From NCBI GenBank assembly GCA_002255905.1, contig NKIN01000001.1, positions 620,001-684,000 on the forward strand: DNA of 64,000 nucleotides. Reading direction: 5' to 3'. Numbering within the stretch: the stretch's first letter is position 1; the number at the start of each line of letters is the position of its first letter. The notes beneath the pieces were generated by a model. The model was not told where the DNA came from. It did no database searches and saw nothing but the letters and a program-made list of their open reading frames with translations. This stretch comes from Burkholderiales bacterium PBB1 (GTDB taxonomy: Bacteria; Pseudomonadota; Gammaproteobacteria; Burkholderiales; Burkholderiaceae_C). The position numbers were made by a program, and so were the translations under genes. Shown here in pieces: positions 20,587 to 28,867 of the stretch.

Positions 20587-20665
20587 GGCACCTCGGGAAT
20601 CGGATTTCGATACCCGAGGAGCCTAGGCAGCCGCGCGTCAAATCGGTGTAGAGATGCGCCGGGCA

Positions 20666-20687
20666 CGCATCAAGATCGCATCAAGAT
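20666..20687 (-). promoter_or_regulatory. Tandem 11-bp repeat, candidate KdpE operator
   Basis: Two perfect adjoining copies of CGCATCAAGAT occupy 20666-20676 and 20677-20687; on the operon strand each reads ATCTTGATGCG. A direct repeat with an exact 11-bp period places both half-sites on the same helix face, which is how OmpR-family dimers bind. It lies 80-101 bases upstream of the first kdp-operon ATG. KdpE is the obvious ligand, but that is inference. I see no clear -10 element at a fixed distance. Confidence 0.5.
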
Positions 20688-20734
20688 GGGCTCTGGCTCT
20701 GGCGCGGGCTGTTGCTGTCCGCGAGCGCCGGGAC

Positions 20735-20774
20735 AAAGCAAAAGGCCCGGTCGTTGGACCGGGCCTTTTGCTTT
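20735..20774. terminator. Strong intrinsic terminator after the phasin gene
   Basis: A perfect 18-bp inverted repeat has arms 20735-20752 and 20757-20774 and a four-base GTTG loop. The GC-rich core GGCCCGGTC is flanked by A- and T-rich ends (AAAGCAAAA / TTTTGCTTT), so it could terminate in both directions. It sits about 50 bases downstream of the phasin stop and upstream of the kdp promoter region, insulating the two minus-strand units. Confidence 0.9.
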
Positions 20775-20822
20775 GAAGCTGCCAGGCACAGGGCCTGGCA
20801 GCGTTCAGTGCTTTCCCAGGAC

Positions 20823-21371
20823 TCAGGAAGCGCGCTTCGCCTTGGTGGCAGAAGCGGCCTTCACGGCGGTGCTGGTCATCGCCTGGAAGTTGGCTTCGGC
20901 CACTTCGACAGCTTGCTTCGACGCCTTGTGCACGCTTTCGTAGGCGTTGTTGGCAGCCGCAACCGCAGACTTCACCAGGGCCACGGCGTTTTCGCTGCCA
21001 GCCGGTGCGTTCTTGACGGCGGTGTCGACCACCGACATGAACTTCTTCTGTGCATCGGCAGCGGTGGCTTCAGCGGCCTTGGTGATTTCAGACGTGGTCG
21101 CGGTGGCGATGTCGTACAGGTGGCGGCTGTAAGCGGCAGCCTTCTCGGCTGCTGGCTGCAGCAGCGAGGTTTGCAGGGCCAGCAGTTCCTGAGCGTCCTT
21201 GGCCGACAGCGCGGCTTGGGTGGACTCAGCGGCTTCGCCCATGGCGGCCTTGGCCACTTGCAGGTTCAGCTCGACGAGCTTTTCAACGCCTTCGAACGCC
21301 TTGGCGGTCAGGCCGAACAGCGTGTCGAGGTTGGACTTCTGGGCGGCAACGATTTGTTCTGCGGTCAACAT
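20823..21371 (-). CDS. phaP: Phasin (polyhydroxyalkanoate granule protein)
   Basis: This 182-residue protein has no membrane segments and is composed almost entirely of amphipathic helix rich in Ala, Lys, Glu and Val. The N-terminus, [20 protein letters not shown], matches the Phasin_2 (TIGR01841) start seen in Burkholderiales PhaP. The rest includes [19 protein letters not shown] and a lysine/alanine-rich tail ([15 protein letters not shown]). Phasins coat PHA granules in the cytoplasm. The start ATG at 21371 follows CCAGGAGATCTCC. A longer frame to 21488 overlaps the promoter and is rejected. The gene has its own promoter and terminator. Confidence 0.9.
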   Translation of the reverse strand: MLTAEQIVAAQKSNLDTLFGLTAKAFEGVEKLVELNLQVAKAAMGEAAESTQAALSAKDAQELLALQTSLLQPAAEKAAAYSRHLYDIATATTSEITKAAEATAADAQKKFMSVVDTAVKNAPAGSENAVALVKSAVAAANNAYESVHKASKQAVEVAEANFQAMTSTAVKAASATKAKRAS

Positions 21372-21425
21372 GGAGATCTCCTGGAGGTAAATAAGATGGC
21401 TTGAGAGCTGACCTACAAATCTTGT

Positions 21426-21495
21426 TGCAGTGCAGCATGGGTGAAGTATAGGAGGCTGTTCTGCCTTGGCAAGCGTTTTTTGGTGCAATGCAGCA
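21426..21495 (-). promoter_or_regulatory. Pair of TGCA-rich boxes flanking the phasin promoter (candidate PhaR operators)
   Basis: TGCAGTGCAGCA at 21426-21437 and TGCAATGCAGCA at 21484-21495 differ by one base and are 58 bases apart. On the gene strand each contains CTGC-N3-GCA. PhaR repressors of PHA-producing bacteria recognise TGC/GCA-rich dyads of about this form at phasin promoters. One box covers the predicted transcription start and the other lies just upstream of the -35, an arrangement suited to repression. Assignment to PhaR is inference. Confidence 0.5.
21445..21472 (-). promoter_or_regulatory. Sigma-70 promoter of the phasin gene
   Basis: On the minus strand a -35 hexamer TTGCCA (21472-21467) and a -10 hexamer TATACT (21450-21445) are separated by 16 bases. 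The predicted transcription start is near 21438, leaving a leader of about 67 bases that ends with the AGGAG ribosome-binding site. It lies between the two candidate operator boxes. Confidence 0.7.
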
Positions 21496-21562
21496 AATCT
21501 AGGGTGACCGTTCTAAAACCCGGGGTTCGCGGGTGTGCAGGTGGGTCTGCACAATCTGGCGG

Positions 21563-22537
21563 GTGCAGGCCTATTACTCCGACCATTTCGTGTTGCCGCT
21601 GCCCGAGGGGCACCGTTTCCCGATGACGAAGTACCGTCTGCTGCGAGACCGCGTGGCCGCCGAGCTGCCTGGCATCACGCTGATGGAGGCGCCTGCAGCC
21701 ACCGACGGTGAGCTGGCGTTGGCGCACACGCCGCAGTACGTCGGCGAGGTGGCCGAAGGGCGGTTGTCGGCCGCGCAGCAGCGCGAGATCGGCTTCCCGT
21801 GGTCGGCGGCGATGGTGGCCCGATCCCGCCGATCGGTGGGGGCCTCGATCGCTGCAGCACGCGCCGCGCTGAATGGGGGTGGTGTGGCGTTCAACCTGGC
21901 TGGCGGCACCCACCATGCGTATGCCGATCGGGGCAGCGGATTCTGTGTGTTCAACGACGTGGTGGTCGCGGCGCGGCGAATGCAGGCCGAGTCGACCCGG
22001 CGTGGCGAGGCGCCGCTGCGGGTGGCGGTGATCGACCTCGACGTGCACCAGGGCAATGGCACCGCGGCCATCTGCCGCGACGACCCGTCGATCACCACGC
22101 TGTCGATGCATGGCGCGAAGAACTTCCCGTTTCGCAAGGAGGCGAGCGACATCGATGTCGACCTGCCCGATGGCTGTGCCGACGACGAGTACCTGGCCGC
22201 ACTGGACAGCGCGCTGGAGCGGCTGTGGCGGCACGCCGAGTCCGATGACGCGCCACGGCTGATCTTTTTCCTGGCAGGCGCCGACCCGCACGAAGGCGAT
22301 CGCCTCGGTCGGCTGAAACTCACCGCAGCCGGTCTGGCCGAGCGCGACCGGCGGGTGTTCGCCGCAGCCCTCGAGCGCCGGATTCCGGTGGCGGTGTCGA
22401 TGGCTGGCGGCTACGGCACCGTGATCGAGGACACGGTGGCGCTGCAGCTCACCACCTTGCGCCTGGCGTTCACGCATTGGCAGACCTGGCAGTCGCTGTA
22501 CCCGCGAACGCCCGACCGGCGGGCCGCAGCGGCCTGA
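21563..22537 (+). CDS. Histone deacetylase-family zinc hydrolase
   Basis: About 324 residues are read from the GTG at 21563, which gives the typical family start QAYYSDHFVLPLPEGHRFP. Another GTG at 21533 would add ten unsupported residues. The arginase/deacetylase fold motifs are present: the catalytic His-His in GGTHHAYADRG, the metal-binding DLDVHQGNGTA, and AGADPHEGDRLGRL near the C-terminal half. These bacterial class II-like proteins remove acyl groups from small molecules such as acetylpolyamines, or from proteins. The substrate is unknown. The gene is upstream of rmuC by 22 bases and may be co-transcribed with it. Confidence 0.82.
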   Translation: MQAYYSDHFVLPLPEGHRFPMTKYRLLRDRVAAELPGITLMEAPAATDGELALAHTPQYVGEVAEGRLSAAQQREIGFPWSAAMVARSRRSVGASIAAARAALNGGGVAFNLAGGTHHAYADRGSGFCVFNDVVVAARRMQAESTRRGEAPLRVAVIDLDVHQGNGTAAICRDDPSITTLSMHGAKNFPFRKEASDIDVDLPDGCADDEYLAALDSALERLWRHAESDDAPRLIFFLAGADPHEGDRLGRLKLTAAGLAERDRRVFAAALERRIPVAVSMAGGYGTVIEDTVALQLTTLRLAFTHWQTWQSLYPRTPDRRAAAA

Positions 22538-22559
22538 GGCTCGCTGAGACAATCGGGCG

Positions 22560-23963
22560 ATGGAAAACCTGCCCTGGATCACGCTGGCGCTCAGTGTCGT
22601 CACACTGCTGATGGTGCTGTGGCTCACGCTGCGCAGTTCGGAGAACGCCCGAGCGCGTGCCGACCACGAGGCCTTGATCGACGCCGTTCGCAGTGGCTCC
22701 GAGCGGCTTGAACGAGAGCTGCGCGACGAACTCGGACGCAGCGCCCAGGGCACGCGGGTCGAGCTGGGCACGGCGCTCGGCACGTTTCAGCAGACGCTGC
22801 TGAACCAGCAGGGCGACGTGGCCCGCACCCAGACCACTCAGGCGCAGGCCTCGCGCGAATCGCTCGATGCGGCGCTGAAGCGCTTTTCCGACACGCTGGC
22901 CACTCAGCTGCGCGACATGGCCGAGGCCAACGAGCGGCGGCTTGGGGAGGTCAAGACCAGTGTCGAACAGCGGCTCACCACGCTGCAGCAGGGCAACGAG
23001 GCCAAGCTCGAACAGATGCGCGCCACCGTCGACGAGAAGCTGCACGCCACGCTCGAAGCGCGCCTGGGCGAAAGTTTCAAGCAGGTCGCCGACCGGCTCG
23101 ACCAGGTGCACCGCGGGCTGGGCGAAATGCAGGGGCTGGCCAAGGACGTGGGCTCGTTGAACCGCGTGCTCAACAACGTGAAGTCGCGCGGCGTCTTCGG
23201 CGAGGTGCAACTGGCCGGTCTGCTGGAACAGGTGTTCACACCCGACCAGTACGCGACCAATGTCGAAACGATTCCCGGCAGCGGCGCGCGGGTCGAGTTC
23301 GCGATCAAGCTGCCGGGCCGCCGCGACGACAACCTGCCGCTGTGGCTGCCGATCGATGCGAAGTTTCCGCGCGAAGACTACGAGCGATTGCTCGATGCCC
23401 AGGAGCGCGCCGACCGGCCCGAGGCCGAAGCGGCCGGCAAGGCGATCGAGCTGCGCCTGCGTGCCGAGGCGAAGACGATCCGCGAGAAGTACGTGGCCGC
23501 GCCCCATACCACCGAGTTCGCGATTCTGTTCGTGCCCACGGAAGGGTTGTACGCCGAGGCCTTGCGCCGCCCTGGCCTGATGGAAGCACTGCAGCGCGAA
23601 CATCGTGTCACGCTGGCTGGGCCCACCACGCTACTGGCCACGCTGAACAGCCTGCAGATGGGCTTTCGCACGCTGGCCCTGGAGAAGCGCTCAACCGAAG
23701 TGTGGGAGGTGCTGGGCGCGGTGAAGACCGAGTTCGGCAAGTTCGGCGAGGTGCTCGCGAAGACCAAGAAGAAGCTCGACGAGGCCAGCAACACGATCGA
23801 CGCCGCGCAGACGCGCACCAACGCGATGACGCGCAAGCTGAAGTCGGTCGAGGCGCTGTCCGAGCCGCGGACGCGTGCGCTGCTGCCCGGCACCGACGCC
23901 GACCTGCTGGTCGATCCTGACACCGACTTGCTGTCCGCCGAGGCTCACCCGGCACGCGACTGA
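22560..23963 (+). CDS. rmuC: DNA recombination protein RmuC
   Basis: This 467-residue protein has one N-terminal transmembrane helix (WITLALSVVTLLMVLWLTL). A long coiled coil follows (about 30-190, rich in Glu, Gln, Arg and Leu). The conserved RmuC domain contains GSLNRVLNNVKSRGVFGEVQL as its entry, then LPIDAKFPREDYERL and LFVPTEGLYAEAL. RmuC is a nuclease-fold protein that limits DNA inversions and recombination at short repeats. Its stop shares one base with the ATG of the MFS gene (TGATG). Confidence 0.9.
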   Translation: MENLPWITLALSVVTLLMVLWLTLRSSENARARADHEALIDAVRSGSERLERELRDELGRSAQGTRVELGTALGTFQQTLLNQQGDVARTQTTQAQASRESLDAALKRFSDTLATQLRDMAEANERRLGEVKTSVEQRLTTLQQGNEAKLEQMRATVDEKLHATLEARLGESFKQVADRLDQVHRGLGEMQGLAKDVGSLNRVLNNVKSRGVFGEVQLAGLLEQVFTPDQYATNVETIPGSGARVEFAIKLPGRRDDNLPLWLPIDAKFPREDYERLLDAQERADRPEAEAAGKAIELRLRAEAKTIREKYVAAPHTTEFAILFVPTEGLYAEALRRPGLMEALQREHRVTLAGPTTLLATLNSLQMGFRTLALEKRSTEVWEVLGAVKTEFGKFGEVLAKTKKKLDEASNTIDAAQTRTNAMTRKLKSVEALSEPRTRALLPGTDADLLVDPDTDLLSAEAHPARD

Positions 23964-25213
23964 TGGTGTTTTCGCGGGCGCTGCTGGCGCTGATCCTGGG
24001 GCAGGTTTTTCTGCATGCCTGCATGACGGGTGTGCGAGTCGCCGCTCCGTTGCTGATGCTGCGGCAAGGGCATGCCGAATGGGCGGTGGGCTTGCTGCTG
24101 GGCTTGTTCGCGGCTGCCCCGGTGGCCACCGCGTTGCGCTCGGGCCGGATGGCAGACCGCCATGGCTACCACCGGCCGATGCGGCTGGCCGTCGCCCTGG
24201 CGGTGTTAGGGGCGTTGTTGGCAGCAGCGGCGGTGTGGTTGACGCCTTCAGCGCCGAGCTCTGGGTGGCCTGCGCTGGATGCGTTGAGACACGCGCCGCG
24301 GGGCGCCTCGTTTGCCATGCTGGCCATGGCCGCGATGTTGTGCGGCGTGGGCGCCAACATGGGCCTGATCACGATCCAGCGCAGCGCCGGGCGACTGGCC
24401 TCCGGCGGCACCGAGGTCACGCGGGTGTTCAGCTGGCTGGGCCTGGCCCCGGCAGTGTCGAACATGATCGGCCCGGTCGTGGCGGGTGCCGTCATCGACG
24501 CGGCTGGATTCGGCAGCGCTTTTCTGGTGCTCGCCGGGTTGCCGTTGATCAGCCTGGCGTGGATGCGGCAGGTGCCAGTCGACGTGCCGGCGGCACGGGC
24601 GGTGGGCGCACCGGCCACCAGCGTCTGGACACTGCTGCGCCTGCCCGGTCTGCGCCGCCTGCTGCTGGTGAACTGGCTGCTGTCGTCGAGCTGGGACCTG
24701 CACGCGTTCCTCGTGCCGGTGCTGGGCCACGAGCGCGGCCTGAGCGCTTCGGCGATCGGATTGATTCTGGGCACCTTCGCCGCTGCAGTGGCCTCGGTGC
24801 GGCTGGTGATCCCGTGGATCGCGCACCACCTGCGCGAGGCGCAGGTGCTGACCGGCGCGATGCTCACCACGGCGGCGGTGTTTGCGATCTACCCGTTCGC
24901 CCAGTCGGCGTTGGCGATGGCGGTGTGTGGCGCATCGCTGGGCATGGCACTGGGTTGCGTGCAGCCGATGATCATGACCGCCTTGCACCGATTGACGCCC
25001 CAGCCGCGCCACGGCGAGGCGCTGGCGCTGCGGTCGATGACGATCAACGGGGCCAGCACGTTGATGCCGTTGCTCTTCGGGTTGCTGGGCTCAGCGCTCG
25101 GTGCTGCGCCGCTGTTCTGGCTGATGGGCGCTGCCATGGCCACAGGCAGCCTGGCGGCTTGGCAGGTCGGGCGCCGCTCGGACGACGCTCACCTCGAAGC
25201 GGTCAGAACTTGA
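23963..25213 (+). CDS. MFS transporter
   Basis: This 416-residue protein has about twelve hydrophobic segments. The MFS loop 2-3 signature is present as SGRMADRHGYHRPMRL. The gene begins inside the stop codon of rmuC, so it is translationally coupled, an arrangement that need not mean related function. The helices are rich in Gly, Ala and Leu, consistent with an exporter or sugar-type carrier. I cannot name the substrate. Its end overlaps the convergent DUF4124 gene by 11 bases. Confidence 0.78.
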   Translation: MVFSRALLALILGQVFLHACMTGVRVAAPLLMLRQGHAEWAVGLLLGLFAAAPVATALRSGRMADRHGYHRPMRLAVALAVLGALLAAAAVWLTPSAPSSGWPALDALRHAPRGASFAMLAMAAMLCGVGANMGLITIQRSAGRLASGGTEVTRVFSWLGLAPAVSNMIGPVVAGAVIDAAGFGSAFLVLAGLPLISLAWMRQVPVDVPAARAVGAPATSVWTLLRLPGLRRLLLVNWLLSSSWDLHAFLVPVLGHERGLSASAIGLILGTFAAAVASVRLVIPWIAHHLREAQVLTGAMLTTAAVFAIYPFAQSALAMAVCGASLGMALGCVQPMIMTALHRLTPQPRHGEALALRSMTINGASTLMPLLFGLLGSALGAAPLFWLMGAAMATGSLAAWQVGRRSDDAHLEAVRT

Positions 25214-25880
25214 ATCCGCCGGTGCTGGGCGGTGGATCGCGGCGCACTTCCTGTGCGTCGGTGAGCAATGAGGGCAGACGGGCCGACTTGTCTTTTTGCG
25301 ACGCATCGCGCTGCTCGGTCAGAGGGCTGGCGGTGGCGAACTGGTAACTGGCAGGCAGCTTGGACTCTCGAGGGTAGCCGGCCGCATCGAGGTACGAGGC
25401 CCAGCCGTCGGACGACCAGCCGCGCACCACCTGCGCGCCGATGGTGATCGCCGGCAGGTCGTTGCCGCCAGTCAGGCGCAACAGCATCGCCCCGTCGTCT
25501 TCGGTGGTCACGCTCTTTTCGGTGTACGGGATGCCGCGCTGCTGCAGGAACTGCCGACCCGCATCGCAAGGACCGCAATTGGCAGACCCGTACAGCGTGA
25601 CCGGATATCGCTGCACGGCCTCGCGCACATCAACGGGCAAGGCCGCGGCGCTTGCGCCGGTCGTGGCGCCCGTGGTCTTCAAAGTGGACAGCTTGTCGCC
25701 GCTGGCCAGTGGCGGTCGGTCGGTGTAGGTGACGCTGCCATCACTGGCGACGACCTTGTATTGCTGCGCGACGCTGTGCGGTGTGATGCCAACGAGGCTC
25801 GCCGCGCAAACGAGTGCGACTGCCCAGCCCACGGAGGGGCCGCGCGAAGCGGGGCGTTGGGGGTGTGGGGTCGAAGTCAT
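25203..25880 (-). CDS. Exported DUF4124-glutaredoxin fusion protein
   Basis: This 225-residue protein begins at the ATG at 25880, preceded by AAGGAGACACGGTC. A signal peptide covers about residues 18-38. A DUF4124 segment follows (QYKVVASDGSVTYTDRPPL), then a glutaredoxin-like domain with VTLYGSANCGPCDAGRQFLQ, where CGPC is the redox motif, and DLPAITIGAQVVRGWSSDGW. It is probably a periplasmic thiol-disulfide protein. The open frame upstream of 25880 belongs to the prlC region and is not used. It lies 46 bases downstream of prlC on the same strand and is likely co-transcribed. Confidence 0.78.
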   Translation of the reverse strand: MTSTPHPQRPASRGPSVGWAVALVCAASLVGITPHSVAQQYKVVASDGSVTYTDRPPLASGDKLSTLKTTGATTGASAAALPVDVREAVQRYPVTLYGSANCGPCDAGRQFLQQRGIPYTEKSVTTEDDGAMLLRLTGGNDLPAITIGAQVVRGWSSDGWASYLDAAGYPRESKLPASYQFATASPLTEQRDASQKDKSARLPSLLTDAQEVRRDPPPSTGGFKF

Positions 25881-25926
25881 GACCGTGTCTCCTTGAACGT
25901 CGCGCGGTGTCGCCTGGTCTGGGCGA

Positions 25927-27978
25927 TCACGCCATGCCTTGATGACGCAGCAGCGCGTCGATGCTCGGCTCCCGGCCGCGGAATGCCTTGAAGCTTTCCA
26001 TCGCGGGCCGGCTGCCGCCGGCCTCGAGCACCGCCTGCCGATAGCGCCTGCCGGTGGCGACATTCAGGACGCCGCCGTCGTGCGCCGTTTCCTCGAACGC
26101 CGACCATGCATCGGCCGACAGCACCTCGGCCCATTTGTAGCTGTAGTAACCCGCCGAGTAGCCCCCGGCAAAGATGTGCGAGAAGCTGTGCTGGAAGCGG
26201 TTCAGTGCCGGAGGCTTGAACACCGACACCTCGTTGCGCACCTCTTCGAGCACCTCGGCAATGCGGTCTTCGCTGCCGGGCTCGGCATGCAGCCGCATGT
26301 CGAACAAGGCAAATTCAACCTGGCGCAGCGTCTGCAGGCCGCTCTGGAAATTCTTGGCGGCCAGCATGCGGTCGAACAACTCGCGCGGCAGGGGGGCGCC
26401 GGTGTCGACGTGCGACGTCAGGCGCTTGACCACGTCCCATTCCCAGCAGAAGTTCTCCATGAACTGGCTGGGCAGTTCGACCGCGTCCCATTCGACACCG
26501 GAGATGCCGGCCACGCCGATGTCGTCGACCTGCGTCAGCATGTGGTGCAGCCCATGGCCGAATTCGTGGAACAGCGTGGTGACGTCGTCGTGGCTGAGCA
26601 GCGCTGCGCGCCCTGGCAGAGGTGGCGTGAAGTTGCACACCAGCTGTGCCACTGGCGTCTGCAGCCGGCCTTCGGGACGAGCCCAGCGGCCGCGCACGTC
26701 GTCCATCCAGGCGCCAGGTCGCTTGCCCGGGCGGGCGTAGGGGTCGAGGTAGAACTGGCCGACCAGCTCCGCGCCGCCGTCGGCCGATCCGGTGATCGGC
26801 CGCTCGATGCGGAAGAAGCGCACGCTGGGGTGCCACACCGGCGCGCTGTCGGGGCGGATCGTCACCTCGAACAGGGTCTCGATGATGCGGAACAGCCCCT
26901 CGAGCACCTTCGGCTCGGTGAAGTACTGCTTCACTTCATGGTCGCTGAAGGCGTAACGGGCTTCCTTGAGCTTTTCGCTCGCGAATGGCAGATCCCAGGC
27001 CTGCAGGTCGTCGATGCCGAGCTCGGTGCGCGCGAACTCACGCAGTTCTTGGAGGTCCTGCAGGGCATGAGGGCGCGCGCGGCGTGCCAGGTCGCGCAAG
27101 AAATCAGTGACCTGCTTCGGCGAGGTGGCCATCTTGGGAACCAGCGAAACGTCGGCATAGCTCGGGTAGCCCAGCAGGCGCGCCTCTTCCTGGCGCAGGC
27201 TCAGCAATTCCCGCATCACGCTGCTGTTGTCTTTCTCGGGCGGGCCCAGGTCGCTGGCCCGGGTGGCGTTGGCAACGTACAGCCTCTCACGCAGCGCGCG
27301 GTTGTGGGCGTACTGCATCACCGGAAAATAGCTCGGGAAATGCAGCGTCACCTTGTGCCCGGTCTGGCCTTCGGCGGCGGCTGCGGAGGCAGCCGCCTCG
27401 CGCGCATCGGCCGGGACACCGACGAGTTCATCGGCCGAGGCGTAGTACGCGTAGCCATCGGTGGCGTCGAGCACGTGCTCGGAGAACTTCTGCGCCAGCT
27501 CGGCCTGCAATTCCTGCACGCGCTGGAAGCGTTGCTTGGCCTCGCCTTGCAATTCGGCACCGGCCAGCACGAAGTCACGCATCGCATTGCCCAGCGCCCG
27601 TCGGCGCGCCGGACTCAACGAGGAATCGGCGGCTTCGGCGATGGCCTTGTACTTGGCGTAGAGCCGCTCGTCGGCCGCATGGCGGCTGGACTGCTCGGTG
27701 ACCTTGGGCAAAGCCTCGGTGAAAGCTGCGCGCAGAGCGGGCGTGTCGGCGACGGCGTTCAAGTGGCCAATGGCACCCCAGACGAAGCGCAGTCGCTCGC
27801 CGGCCGTGTCCAGCACCGCCGACACGGCGTCGTAGTGCGCGGGGACATCCGGGCCGACGGCGAGTTCGAGGGCCTCGTCGGCCGCCTGCAGCAGCACCTC
27901 GATGGCGGGCGCCACATGCTCGGGCCGGATCTGGTCGAAGGCGGGCAGGCCGTCAGCACTGAGCAGTGGGTTGGTCAT
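25927..27978 (-). CDS. prlC: Oligopeptidase A (M3 metallopeptidase)
   Basis: This 683-residue cytoplasmic zinc peptidase of the M3 family has the catalytic motif HEFGH at residues 471-475 (HEFGHGLHHML). The family segment GVAGISGVEWDAVELPSQFMENF-like region follows it, and FAGGYSAGYYSYKWAEVL is near the C-terminus. It degrades peptides, including signal-peptide fragments. The start is the ATG at 27978. A GTG three codons upstream is possible but lacks support. Length is normal for PrlC. Confidence 0.93.
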   Translation of the reverse strand: MTNPLLSADGLPAFDQIRPEHVAPAIEVLLQAADEALELAVGPDVPAHYDAVSAVLDTAGERLRFVWGAIGHLNAVADTPALRAAFTEALPKVTEQSSRHAADERLYAKYKAIAEAADSSLSPARRRALGNAMRDFVLAGAELQGEAKQRFQRVQELQAELAQKFSEHVLDATDGYAYYASADELVGVPADAREAAASAAAAEGQTGHKVTLHFPSYFPVMQYAHNRALRERLYVANATRASDLGPPEKDNSSVMRELLSLRQEEARLLGYPSYADVSLVPKMATSPKQVTDFLRDLARRARPHALQDLQELREFARTELGIDDLQAWDLPFASEKLKEARYAFSDHEVKQYFTEPKVLEGLFRIIETLFEVTIRPDSAPVWHPSVRFFRIERPITGSADGGAELVGQFYLDPYARPGKRPGAWMDDVRGRWARPEGRLQTPVAQLVCNFTPPLPGRAALLSHDDVTTLFHEFGHGLHHMLTQVDDIGVAGISGVEWDAVELPSQFMENFCWEWDVVKRLTSHVDTGAPLPRELFDRMLAAKNFQSGLQTLRQVEFALFDMRLHAEPGSEDRIAEVLEEVRNEVSVFKPPALNRFQHSFSHIFAGGYSAGYYSYKWAEVLSADAWSAFEETAHDGGVLNVATGRRYRQAVLEAGGSRPAMESFKAFRGREPSIDALLRHQGMA

Positions 27979-28184
27979 GGCGTGCACGTGAGTCGGTGAT
28001 GGGGCAATCGAACGAGCGAAGGCGCATGAGTGAATGTCAGGCCATGAGCCATCTCATTCGGCGATAGGTGGTGCTGACCTGTGCGGTCTCAAGGGCACAG
28101 ATTAACCTTTGTCGCCCGCATGGCGCTATACCCTTGCAGGCGATGCGAGAAGAACCACACGTCGGACAAGGTCTGAAAACAGCG

Positions 28185-28205
28185 AAGGCCGCTGCGGGCG
28201 GCCTT
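28185..28205 (-). terminator. Hairpin downstream of the FixJ-like regulator gene
   Basis: AAGGCCGC (28185-28192) pairs with GCGGCCTT (28198-28205) around a five-base loop. On the minus strand it is followed by CGCTGTTTTC, a weak T-tract. A second hairpin, CGGGAGT/ACTCCCG at 28221-28239, abuts the gene end. The two may together end the regulator-kinase transcript. The rest of the 27979-28243 gap, which also holds the prlC upstream region, shows no gene. Confidence 0.45.
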
Positions 28206-28243
28206 GCTCGGGGCAGAAGTCGGGAGTGCGGGACTCCCGCGGG

Positions 28244-28867
28244 TCACGACTTTCCCTGTGCCCCCAGGGCGATCTTCAGCAGATCGGCCACGGTGTTGGC
28301 ATTGAGCTTTTCCATGATGTTGGCGCGGTGCGCCTCGACCGTCTTGATGCTGATGCCCAGGTCGTCGGCGATCTGTTTGTTCAGGCGGCCTGCGACGATG
28401 CGCTCGAGCACCTGGCTTTCTCGGGTGGTCAGCCGCGAAAGCAGGGCATCTCGGCTGGCGGCTTCCTGGTGATGCGAAAACGCCGCGCGAGCCTGATCCA
28501 GCATCCGTTCGACGAGGCTGACGAGCTCTTCCTCCTTGAAGGGCTTCTCGATGAAATCCATCGCGCCCTTTTTCATCGTGGTCACGGCCATCGGCACGTC
28601 GCCGTGGCCGGTGATGAAGACGATGGGCAACGGGCTCTTGCGTTCGAGCAGGCGGTCTTGCAGTTCCAGGCCGCTCATGCCATCCATGCGGATGTCGGCG
28701 ATCAGGCAAGCGACTTCGCGTGAATCGAAGCGCGACAGAAAGGACTCCGACGAGTCAAAGCACTTGACCCGGTAATCCTTGCCTTCGAGCAGCCATTGCA
28801 GCGAATCGCGTACCGCTTCGTCGTCGTCGACGACATACACAGTGCCTTTTTTGGGAATCAAGCTCAT
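28244..28867 (-). CDS. FixJ-family two-component response regulator
   Basis: This 207-residue regulator has the receiver signature VYVVDDDEAVRDSL, phospho-acceptor D58 in LIADIRMDGMSG and the FixJ-type phrase VFITGHGDVPMAV with a KPF switch. The C-terminal LuxR helix-turn-helix contains LTTRESQVLERIVAGRLNKQ and KTVEAHRANIMEKL. The ATG at 28867 overlaps the stop of the upstream kinase gene (ATGA), so the two form a coupled pair. The kinase-regulator unit is divergent from aceE, so the pyruvate dehydrogenase operon is a candidate target by position only. Confidence 0.9.
   Translation of the reverse strand: MSLIPKKGTVYVVDDDEAVRDSLQWLLEGKDYRVKCFDSSESFLSRFDSREVACLIADIRMDGMSGLELQDRLLERKSPLPIVFITGHGDVPMAVTTMKKGAMDFIEKPFKEEELVSLVERMLDQARAAFSHHQEAASRDALLSRLTTRESQVLERIVAGRLNKQIADDLGISIKTVEAHRANIMEKLNANTVADLLKIALGAQGKS

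Noticed and set aside
25939-27999. A 686-codon plus-strand frame opposite prlC
   Set aside because: PrlC has an intact HEFGH active site and full length on the minus strand, so the other frame is a shadow.
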